A stretch of 7,991 nt of DNA from Brevibacillus sp. GTDB lineage: Bacteria; Bacillota; Bacilli; Brevibacillales; Brevibacillaceae. Positions 1 through 4,578 of the stretch are shown piece by piece (position 1 is the first letter of the stretch; every line of letters begins with the position of its first letter). The position numbers were made by a program, and so were the translations under genes. Below the pieces are notes generated by a model, which made no database searches, was not told the origin of the DNA, and saw only the letters and a program-made list of their open reading frames with translations. The stretch lies in the NCBI GenBank assembly GCA_029240815.1, contig JARDZO010000256.1, positions 1 to 7,991 of the forward strand. The letters run 5' to 3'.

Positions 1-2
1 AT

Positions 3-89
3 ACGATCGCCTACGTAGAATCCTTGTGGAAGTGGGAGAACAATGGCTGGAAGTTGCAGAGCGCTCAGGTGAAAAAGGCACAGAGATAG
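3..89 (+). CDS. Possible 3' end of a DnaD-like gene cut by the window edge
   Basis: The frame beginning at base 3 is open from the window edge to a TAG at 87-89 and gives 28 residues. They include a Tyr-Val-Glu-Ser segment followed by Trp-Lys-Trp-Glu-Asn-Asn-Gly, which recalls the C-terminal helix of DnaD-type replication or phage-associated domains (pattern Y-[IV]-[DE]-x-I-L-x-x-W-x-x-x-G). The Tyr-to-Trp spacing is one residue shorter than in that pattern, so this could be a divergent tail, a decayed copy or chance. A second frame (bases 2-94) is also open and cannot be excluded. No start is visible. The weak terminator at 120-154 and the absence of other genes up to 861 fit a gene ending here. 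Confidence 0.33.
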   Translation, partial: TIAYVESLWKWENNGWKLQSAQVKKAQR

Positions 90-119
90 CTTGAAAAAGA
101 AACGAATCTAGGAAGGGCT

Positions 120-154
120 GGACCTGTTCTTTGTGAATGGGAGAGTCCTTTTTT
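120..154 (+). terminator. Weak candidate intrinsic terminator
   Basis: GGAC at 120-123 can pair with GTCC at 145-148, and after a four-base bulge TCTTT (128-132) can pair with GGAGA (140-144) using two G-U pairs. Six T residues follow at 149-154. The stem is short and bulged, so this is only a candidate, but it lies about 30 bases after the possible gene end at 89 and just before the repeat that starts at 157. Confidence 0.3.
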
Positions 155-156
155 GG

Positions 157-281
157 GCGGTAAAGCAGTAACCGCTTCGCAGGGAACACAGAGATACCGC
201 TTCTTGATCCCGTGAATTCGTTGTTCCGCTAAGCTGGGTTCCGACGTCGCTCCGCCTGGAAACCTGCTTCTCCAGCGAGCT
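157..281 (+). repeat. Dispersed non-coding repeat, copy A
   Basis: This 125-base segment aligns without gaps to 7862-7986; I count 13 mismatches, about 90% identity. The most conserved stretches are 207-227 and 249-270. Neither copy holds an open frame of useful length. Inside the copy, GCGGTA near the left end (157-162) is complementary to TACCGC (196-201). At the right end lies GGAAACCTGCTTCTCC (258-273), whose reverse complement occurs at 7731-7746 near the other copy. Copy A has no such inverted partner on its own left side. The family of the repeat is not known to me; a miniature mobile element or a structured RNA element are both possible. Confidence 0.85.
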
Positions 282-758
282 TTAGTATAGCAACCTGTTT
301 TCTACTGAAGGTTCAAGGGGAAAAAGCTTATTCTCCAAATCGTTTGTGCTTCGAAGGTCGTTCTAATGAGGGGTGGACGGAAAAGACCCACTCGTCTGCA
401 CTAGCATTTGCGGTTTTTCGTGACTGATAAGGGCCTATAAGTATTTGGGGGGATGAACATGGCTTCAGGATAGGGAGAAACAAGCTTCCGTTCTTCGTAC
501 CAATGTTCCGTTTAGGGGTGTTCTGAAAGAAACACGTGGAAAGCTCTCAGGAGAGAAGGACAAGTGGAAGAGTCAAAGTTGGCCGAGGAAAAAGGAGAAA
601 AAGCGAAGATATTTGGGGCACCAGCTGAAGCGTTTTCTCCTTTTTCCTCTCCTCCACAACAGTCTGACCTAGTGCAAAAAAGGATGCGGGTGCAGTTTAA
701 TTTCCCATGTCTTTCTTAATAGAAAGATGTCGCTTTCGGTTTATACTCCTACCATAAT
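282..758. other. Long intergenic stretch without a supported gene
   Basis: About 480 bases between the repeat and the hemAT promoter region. All open frames are short. The longest I followed (516-719, ending in TAA at 717-719) has only a GTG at 564 as possible start, no ribosome binding site, and a low-complexity Lys/Glu/Ser/Pro product. A GGGGGG run at 449-454 precedes an ATG at 460, but that frame stops after four codons. The only structure that stands out is the inverted repeat at 585-649, listed separately. Confidence 0.6.
585..649. repeat. 17-bp perfect inverted repeat, purine arm and pyrimidine arm
   Basis: The purine-only arm GAGGAAAAAGGAGAAAA (585-601) is exactly complementary to TTTTCTCCTTTTTCCTC (633-649), with a 31-base spacer. 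Transcribed in either direction it can form a long AT-rich hairpin. There is no T-run after the stem on the plus strand, so it is not a standard intrinsic terminator, and it lies about 210 bases ahead of the hemAT start. Confidence 0.75.
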
Positions 759-790
759 GGGTATATAGATATAATCCAAATGATATACCC
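759..790. promoter_or_regulatory. Inverted repeat upstream of hemAT, candidate operator
   Basis: GGGTATAT (759-766) and ATATACCC (783-790) are perfect reverse complements separated by 16 bases, giving a 32-base symmetric site. Its right arm directly touches the proposed -35 element at 791-796. The size and placement fit a dimeric regulator binding site, but no regulator can be named from the sequence. As RNA it would be only a modest hairpin. Confidence 0.4.
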
Positions 791-819
791 TTAAGGAAAA
801 ATTTATAGTATAGTACAAT
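791..819 (+). promoter_or_regulatory. Candidate SigA-type promoter for hemAT
   Basis: TTAAGG (791-796) as a weak -35 and TACAAT (814-819) as a good -10, separated by 17 bases. The -10 lies 42 bases ahead of the start codon at 862. The -35 matches the consensus at only three of six positions. Confidence 0.45.
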
Positions 820-835
820 GAGAATTAGCCGAGTA
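809..835 (+). promoter_or_regulatory. Candidate SigD-type (motility) promoter for hemAT
   Basis: TATA (809-812) followed after 15 bases by GCCGAGTA (828-835) partly matches the SigD pattern TAAA-N15-GCCGATAT: the GCCGA core and spacing fit, the last three bases do not. Transcription would start near 842, just before the ribosome binding site at 848-853. Control of a chemotaxis receptor by the motility sigma factor is expected in Bacillales, which supports an otherwise partial match. Confidence 0.35.
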
Positions 836-861
836 CCCTTACAGAAAAAGGAGTCCATCCA

Positions 862-2178
862 ATGAGTACATGCCCGATTTCCAGCCTGTTCGGTTTGAAA
901 GGAAAATCGAAAAAAGAATCATTTTTTCGAGATAGTAAGGAAAAAGGAGAAATGCATATCGATTCGGGGTCTCAACTGGCGAAGCAAATGTCCATGATTC
1001 ATTTGACAGAGCAAGACCTAGCTGTCGCAAAGGCACTTCAGCCATTGATCATTCAAAATATTGACAAAATAGTTGGCTTTTTTTATGAAAATATAGAAAA
1101 AGAACAGTTGCTCATGTCCATAATCGAGAAATACAGCAGCATTGAGCGACTCAAACAAACGCTGACCAGACACATCCAAGAGATGTTTAGCGGAAAGATC
1201 GACAGCGAATATTACGAGCAGCGCAGTCGTATCGCAATCATGCACATGCGTATCGGACTGGAGCCAAAATGGTACATGTGTGCGTTTCAGAATCTGCAGG
1301 TGTCCATCATGGAGCTTCTGCATGAAAACATCGCGGACAAGCAGGAATACGTCCATGCGATTCAAGCTGTGACCAAGATTCTCAGTATCGAGCAGCAAAT
1401 CGTTCTGGAAGAGTACGAGAATGAGCACGAACGAGCACGCAGGCTTGAGCAGGATAAAAAAGATGAGCTGCGGGTGCTCTTGGCGAACTCGGCACATGAG
1501 CTGGCAGCCGTATCCGAAGAAAACAGCGCTTCTGTCGAGCAGTTGACTGAACAATCCCGCGAAGTCTTGCGCTTTGCAGAAAATGGCACTACGTTCTCCA
1601 ACAAGGCTCAACAGCTTTCCCAGGAAGGAAAAGAAAAGCTGGAGAAGCAACAGGAGCAGATGCAATTGATCCAAAGCAGTGCCAAGCAAATCGCAGAGGA
1701 AATGAACACTCTCGAAGAAAACTCGGAAAAAATCCGCGGCATTGTCAATGTCGTGACAGCGATTGCGGAACAAACCAACCTGTTGGCGCTCAACGCGGCG
1801 ATTGAAGCTGCACGCGCGGGGGAACAGGGACGTGGCTTCGCTGTGGTTGCCGATGAAGTGCGCAAGCTGGCGGAACAGACGAAGAAGTCGGTATTTGGCG
1901 TGAGAGAATTGATCGAGAAGACGAATCAGCAGACATCAGTGCTGTCGACGGTCGTGGGAGAAATCCAGACACTCGTACTCTCCAGCACGTCGATGACCAA
2001 CGAGACGAATGCGTTCTTTGAGGGAATCATGAGTGCGGTGATGGAAGGCAAAGAACAGAGCACGTACATACAAAAGGAATTGGAAAAATTCTTTAGAGTC
2101 ATGGAAGACATGAATCAGGCGGTAGCGCAGGTAGCCAGCTCGGCAGATGAGCTATCGGAAATTACAGAAAACCTGTAA
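862..2178 (+). CDS. hemAT: Globin-coupled methyl-accepting chemotaxis protein, haem-based aerotaxis transducer
   Basis: A soluble oxygen sensor that binds haem and signals to the CheA/CheW chemotaxis array. The 438-residue product has no signal peptide and no membrane segment. Residues about 40-190 form a sensor globin: His128, in the segment Ile-Met-His-Met-Arg-Ile-Gly-Leu, is the expected proximal haem ligand, and Tyr75 in Gly-Phe-Phe-Tyr-Glu-Asn matches the oxygen-contacting Tyr of Bacillus subtilis HemAT (recalled). Residues about 200-438 are the helical methyl-accepting domain. The highly conserved hairpin tip spans about 303-339 and includes [12 protein letters not shown]. The length is close to the roughly 430 residues of the B. 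subtilis protein. AAGGAG at 848-853, eight bases before ATG, fixes the start. It is a single-gene unit ended by the terminator at 2207-2243. Confidence 0.95.
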   Translation: MSTCPISSLFGLKGKSKKESFFRDSKEKGEMHIDSGSQLAKQMSMIHLTEQDLAVAKALQPLIIQNIDKIVGFFYENIEKEQLLMSIIEKYSSIERLKQTLTRHIQEMFSGKIDSEYYEQRSRIAIMHMRIGLEPKWYMCAFQNLQVSIMELLHENIADKQEYVHAIQAVTKILSIEQQIVLEEYENEHERARRLEQDKKDELRVLLANSAHELAAVSEENSASVEQLTEQSREVLRFAENGTTFSNKAQQLSQEGKEKLEKQQEQMQLIQSSAKQIAEEMNTLEENSEKIRGIVNVVTAIAEQTNLLALNAAIEAARAGEQGRGFAVVADEVRKLAEQTKKSVFGVRELIEKTNQQTSVLSTVVGEIQTLVLSSTSMTNETNAFFEGIMSAVMEGKEQSTYIQKELEKFFRVMEDMNQAVAQVASSADELSEITENL

Positions 2179-2186
2179 AACATCTA

Positions 2187-2206
2187 GGAATAGCAGTTTC
2201 TATTCC
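2187..2206 (+). other. Small hairpin between hemAT and its terminator
   Basis: GGAATAG (2187-2193) and CTATTCC (2200-2206) pair perfectly around a six-base loop. It stands directly before the main terminator stem and may protect the 3' end of the message or simply add to termination. No T-run follows it. Confidence 0.5.
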
Positions 2207-2243
2207 AAAGCACATCCCATCTATATCGGGGATGTGTTTTTTT
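2207..2243 (+). terminator. Intrinsic terminator of hemAT
   Basis: CACATCCC (2211-2218) pairs with GGGATGTG (2229-2236) around a ten-base loop. AAAG before the stem can pair with the first four bases of the seven-T run at 2237-2243. A clear rho-independent terminator, 28 bases after the stop codon. Confidence 0.9.
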
Positions 2244-2285
2244 GTTGTTCACATACGTAACAATTCGCAATGCATGGTCGAGCTG

Positions 2286-2362
2286 TCGGAATTAATGGTT
2301 GACTCCCCCCGTTATTATGCTAAAATGAAAAACATTAATCTTCATAAGTTTACTCGGAATTA
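2286..2362. promoter_or_regulatory. TCGGAATTA direct repeats bracketing the tsuAB promoter
   Basis: The nonamer TCGGAATTA occurs at 2286-2294, just upstream of the -35, and again at 2354-2362 in the leader, 68 bases (about six and a half helical turns) apart. A pair of identical sites around a promoter suggests an operator, perhaps one that loops. The GGAATT core recalls sites of the cysteine-metabolism repressor CymR, but I cannot confirm that match from memory. Confidence 0.3.
2299..2326 (+). promoter_or_regulatory. Promoter of the tsuAB operon, SigA type with extended -10
   Basis: TTGACT (2299-2304) and TAAAAT (2321-2326) are separated by 16 bases. TGC directly before the -10 gives the extended -10 form TGnTAAAAT. 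A run of six Cs lies in the spacer. Transcription would begin near 2333, giving a leader of about 48 bases before ATG at 2381. Confidence 0.7.
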
Positions 2363-2380
2363 TAAGGGTGGAGGATAGAA

Positions 2381-3454
2381 ATGGTAGGACAAATGATTTT
2401 CACGGGGTTATTGTGCGGTGCATTGCTCGGTTTCGTCATGCAACGAGGTCGCTTTTGCTTGACAGGCGGATTCCGGGATATGTTTTTAACAAAGGATTAT
2501 CGGATGTTTTATGCGTTGTTGATTGCCATCGCTATACAAAGTATTGGCGTATTCGCACTTATTCAGTTGGGATTGATTGAGTTTAAAGCCGGCGCATTTG
2601 CTTGGCTGGGTACCATCATCGGGTCCTTTATTTTTGGGATCGGAATTGTCTTGTCTGGTGGTTGCGCGACGGGTACATGGTATCGAGCAGGTGAAGGCCT
2701 GATTGGCAGCTGGATTGCTTTGTTTGCTTACATGCTGATGAGTGCTGTCATGAAGAGTGGTGTGCTGGTTCCTTTGAATGATGCTTTCAAAGTGTATACA
2801 TTGCCAACCAACTCCATCCCGGCGACTTTTGGCATTTCGGTGTGGCCGTTCATTCTGATTTTGGCAGCGATCACGATTTATTTGGTCGTCAAGCATCTGC
2901 GCAAACCAAAGGTAGCGATTCCTGCTTTGCGAGCAAAGCGCAGTGGACTTTCCCATCTGTTGTTTGAAAAACGCTGGCATCCTTTCGTAACGGCGATTCT
3001 CGTGGGCGTGATCGCCATGCTGGCTTGGCCGTTGAGTGAAGCGACTGGCCGTATGTCCGGTCTGGGAATTACGACGCCATCTGCGAACATTTTACAGTAT
3101 CTCATCACAGGCAATAGCGAGAAGTACGTAAACTGGGGAGTCTTCCTCGTCCTGGGCATCCTGGTCGGATCCTTTATTGCTGCCAAGGCGAGCCGTGAAT
3201 TCCGTTTCCGTGCTCCTGACGCGAAGACGACCATCTCCAGCTTTTCGGGCGGGATTCTGATGGGATTCGGCGCTAGCTTGGCTGGCGGCTGCTCGATCGG
3301 TAATGGTCTGGTCATGACAGCGATGATGACATGGCAAGGCTGGACTTCGTTGCTCTTCATCATTTTAGGCACGTGGACGGCTTCGTATTTCGTGTATGTA
3401 CGTCCTCGTGTTCAAGCGAAAAAACAACAAAGCACAAGCATTACAACTGCTTAG
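2381..3454 (+). CDS. tsuA: Thiosulfate transporter, YeeE/YedE (sulfur transport) family
   Basis: An integral membrane protein expected to carry thiosulfate into the cell for cysteine synthesis. The 357 residues contain about nine hydrophobic segments. Three Cys-bearing loops typical of the family are present: Gly-Arg-Phe-Cys26, Ser-Gly-Gly-Cys95-Ala-Thr-Gly-Thr-Trp-Tyr-Arg, and its pseudo-repeat Ala-Gly-Gly-Cys304-Ser-Ile-Gly-Asn-Gly. In studied members such Cys residues line the path and pass thiosulfate along by transient hydrogen bonds. Another Cys is at 12. The middle loop (about 172-198) and the C-terminal tail are basic and probably cytoplasmic. GGAGG at 2370-2374, six bases before ATG, fixes the start. 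The stop codon overlaps the ribosome binding site of tsuB, so the two are co-transcribed and probably translationally coupled. An alternative substrate such as another sulfur or selenium oxyanion is possible, but the TusA-like partner favours thiosulfate. Confidence 0.88.
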   Translation: MVGQMIFTGLLCGALLGFVMQRGRFCLTGGFRDMFLTKDYRMFYALLIAIAIQSIGVFALIQLGLIEFKAGAFAWLGTIIGSFIFGIGIVLSGGCATGTWYRAGEGLIGSWIALFAYMLMSAVMKSGVLVPLNDAFKVYTLPTNSIPATFGISVWPFILILAAITIYLVVKHLRKPKVAIPALRAKRSGLSHLLFEKRWHPFVTAILVGVIAMLAWPLSEATGRMSGLGITTPSANILQYLITGNSEKYVNWGVFLVLGILVGSFIAAKASREFRFRAPDAKTTISSFSGGILMGFGASLAGGCSIGNGLVMTAMMTWQGWTSLLFIILGTWTASYFVYVRPRVQAKKQQSTSITTA

Positions 3455-3466
3455 GAGGAAAGAGAG

Positions 3467-3691
3467 ATGCAACACAAACTGGCTGTACTCGGTATGGTAT
3501 GTCCCTTCCCGTTGATAGAGGCCAAGGAAAAGATTGAGACTTTGAGCAGCGGCGATGAGCTGGTTATTGATTTTGATTGCACGCAGGCGACAGAGAGCAT
3601 TCCTCGCTGGGCTGCGGAATCAGGTCACTCTATCACGAATTACGAGCAACTCGATGATGCTTCATGGACGATTACTGTGAAAAAGAAATAG
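3467..3691 (+). CDS. tsuB: TusA-family sulfur-carrier protein, partner of the thiosulfate transporter
   Basis: A 74-residue cytoplasmic protein of the TusA/YeeD/SirA fold. The signature Gly-Met-Val-Cys12-Pro-Phe-Pro-Leu lies at the N-terminus; Cys12 is the residue that carries persulfide sulfur in this family. A second Cys is at 38. Length and the beta-alpha-beta pattern are typical of the stand-alone proteins. The start is set by AGGAGG at 3453-3458, which overlaps the tsuA stop; only 12 bases separate the genes. In related YeeE-YeeD pairs the small protein takes or decomposes thiosulfate as it emerges from the transporter, so this is the likely job here. A role in tRNA thiolation, as for Escherichia coli TusA, is less likely because no other tus gene is nearby. 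Confidence 0.88.
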   Translation: MQHKLAVLGMVCPFPLIEAKEKIETLSSGDELVIDFDCTQATESIPRWAAESGHSITNYEQLDDASWTITVKKK

Positions 3692-3705
3692 GGAACAAAA
3701 GACAG

Positions 3706-3778
3706 ACTCCCCTCAACTGGAAAGCCGCTGAGAGTTCATCACGTCCGATGGCCCCGGTTCCAGTCAGAGGGGAGTTTT
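3706..3778 (+). terminator. Long structured terminator after tsuB
   Basis: ACTCCCCTC (3706-3714) pairs with GAGGGGAGT (3767-3775). After a small internal loop the stem continues with ACTGGAA (3716-3722) and TTCCAGT (3758-3764). The top can form GCC/GGC or CATC (3737-3740) with GATG (3747-3750). A T-run of four (3775-3778) follows. The whole hairpin is 70 bases long, far larger than the other terminators here, and the tail is short. It is 15 bases downstream of the tsuB stop. Besides ending the message it could be a 3' UTR element. Confidence 0.7.
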
Positions 3779-3843
3779 CTATTGTCATGGAAGGAAAAAC
3801 AGGAACATATGTTAAATTATAGAATTACCGTGTTCTTCATACA

Positions 3844-3868
3844 GATAAGAATTTTTAAGATTCTTATC
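3844..3868. repeat. 9-bp inverted repeat between the convergent genes
   Basis: GATAAGAAT (3844-3852) and ATTCTTATC (3860-3868) are perfect reverse complements around seven bases. It is AT-rich and has no T-run after it. It could be a weak hairpin or a protein site in the tail region of the minus-strand cysteine dioxygenase message. Confidence 0.55.
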
Positions 3869-3874
3869 CAGTAT

Positions 3875-3904
3875 AAGGGCAACTAAGGCGAGACTTGTGC
3901 CCTT
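3875..3904. other. Hairpin between convergent genes
   Basis: AAGGGCA (3875-3881) pairs with TGCCCTT (3898-3904) around a 16-base loop. It stands next to the terminator at 3913-3935, so transcripts entering from either side meet stacked stems. Confidence 0.45.
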
Positions 3905-3912
3905 TGGGTGCA

Positions 3913-3935
3913 AAGACTTGGCGTAGCCAAGTTTT
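3913..3935. terminator. Terminator of the minus-strand cysteine dioxygenase gene, probably bidirectional
   Basis: ACTTGGC (3916-3922) and GCCAAGT (3926-3932) form a seven-base stem around GTA. On the plus strand it is followed by TTTT (to 3935) and preceded by AAAG. On the minus strand it lies directly after the TAG stop at 3936-3938 and is followed by TCTTTG. The plus-strand tail is the better one, so it may also stop leftover tsuAB transcription. Confidence 0.6.
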
Positions 3936-4394
3936 CTAATATTGCTGGCAATGGTTCAGTGGTGGCGTATAGGCATTGATGGTGACGACGGGGATTTCTC
4001 CCTGATTGCGAATGGCGTGGATTTCTCCGGGTGATACATAACAGAATTCTCCTGCACCGACCGTAATCGATCCCTCCGGGCGTACCTCGTGTCCGTCTTC
4101 TGCCAGTGAATAAATAACGTTGGTGAGATCACCGGAAAGGATCCATTCCCAACCGAACGAAACACCGTGATTATGGGGAACTGACTCCTGAGCAGGAGGC
4201 AGTTGAATAAGAACGATTTCGACATGCTCCGTGATGAGCAAGACTCTTCGGCCATAAGGAAGGCCGGCTGGCTCGGGAATGATTGGAGCGATTGTTTCCA
4301 TGCTGAGCGGCAGGGATTCCAGGGCCTGTCTTAGGTCAGCAGGAGTGGGACAAGTCAGGGTACTAAAAGCTTTTTCCATAAGGGCTTGAATCAT
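3936..4394 (-). CDS. Cysteine dioxygenase-family cupin
   Basis: Cysteine dioxygenases are iron enzymes that add O2 to the cysteine thiol to give cysteine sulfinate. The 152-residue product has the expected layout: Tyr47-Gly-Arg49-Arg50 (substrate-binding Arg region), the cupin motif Pro-His74-Asn-His76-Gly-Val-Ser-Phe-Gly, a Ser-Pro-Gly-Glu-Ile-His126 segment with the third metal ligand, and Asn-Ala-Tyr142-Thr-Pro-Pro-Leu with the catalytic Tyr. Size matches bacterial enzymes such as B. subtilis CdoA (YubC). I chose ATG at 4394 over TTG at 4400: GGGAGG at 4401-4406 abuts the TTG but is six bases before the ATG. Oddities: the usual His-Asp-His is His-Asn-His, and Trp82 follows Gly81 near the position of the crosslinking Cys of the mammalian enzyme, so substrate may differ (another small thiol). 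It converges on tsuAB, another sulfur operon. Confidence 0.8.
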   Translation of the reverse strand: MIQALMEKAFSTLTCPTPADLRQALESLPLSMETIAPIIPEPAGLPYGRRVLLITEHVEIVLIQLPPAQESVPHNHGVSFGWEWILSGDLTNVIYSLAEDGHEVRPEGSITVGAGEFCYVSPGEIHAIRNQGEIPVVTINAYTPPLNHCQQY

Positions 4395-4415
4395 GGACAA
4401 CCTCCCAAAGCAGTA

Positions 4416-4435
4416 ATCTTGTTCTTGATCAAGAT
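4416..4435. promoter_or_regulatory. Palindrome upstream of the cysteine dioxygenase gene, candidate operator
   Basis: TCTTGATCAAGA (4423-4434) is a perfect 12-base palindrome, and an extra ATCTTG at 4416-4421 repeats its left arm. It lies 22-41 bases upstream of the chosen ATG, where a regulator could block transcription or initiation. No clear -35/-10 pair for the minus-strand gene is visible, so its relation to the promoter is unknown. Confidence 0.4.
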
Positions 4436-4491
4436 ATGAAAAACAGGGAGGAACGGTGAGGACGTCTGCAACGGGACGAATGCGTTTTTTC

Positions 4492-4520
4492 GGGGGCTCT
4501 AGTTGAAGAGCGGCCCTTTT
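4492..4520 (+). other. Terminator-like hairpin ahead of the protease gene
   Basis: GCTCT (4496-4500) pairs with AGAGC (4507-4511) around a six-base loop. GGG (4493-4495) can pair with CCC (4514-4516) if two Gs are bulged, and TTTT follows at 4517-4520. It lies 59-87 bases before the protease ATG. It could be a leader attenuator if the promoter lies upstream, or a barrier between the divergent units. I find no convincing promoter in 4407-4560, which leaves this open. Confidence 0.3.
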
Positions 4521-4578
4521 GGTATGAGTATCGGACTGTATACCTTATCTAGCAAATGGAACGGTGGAGGATTTTGAG

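Noticed and set aside
564..719. 51-codon frame with GTG start in the gene-free left region
   Set aside because: No ribosome binding site, low-complexity product, and it crosses the 17-bp inverted repeat, which explains much of its composition.
770..775. Perfect TATAAT as a -10 element
   Set aside because: No acceptable -35 lies 16-18 bases upstream and there is no extended -10; it sits in the spacer of the inverted repeat at 759-790, in AT-rich DNA.
1018..1773. 251-codon open frame on the minus strand
   Set aside because: It lies wholly inside hemAT, opposite a protein with clear globin and chemotaxis motifs, and its translation is Leu/Phe-rich without a recognisable domain.
2333..2380. Riboswitch or T-box leader ahead of tsuA
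   Set aside because: The leader is only about 48 bases, too short for a SAM riboswitch or T-box, and contains no terminator stem.
4395..4400. TTG at 4400 as start of the cysteine dioxygenase
   Set aside because: The GGGAGG ribosome binding site directly touches the TTG; it is correctly placed for the ATG at 4394.
4564..4578. GTG at 4564 as start of the HtrA-like protease
   Set aside because: The GTG overlaps the ribosome binding site, and starting there would add acidic residues in front of a typical signal peptide beginning at 4579.
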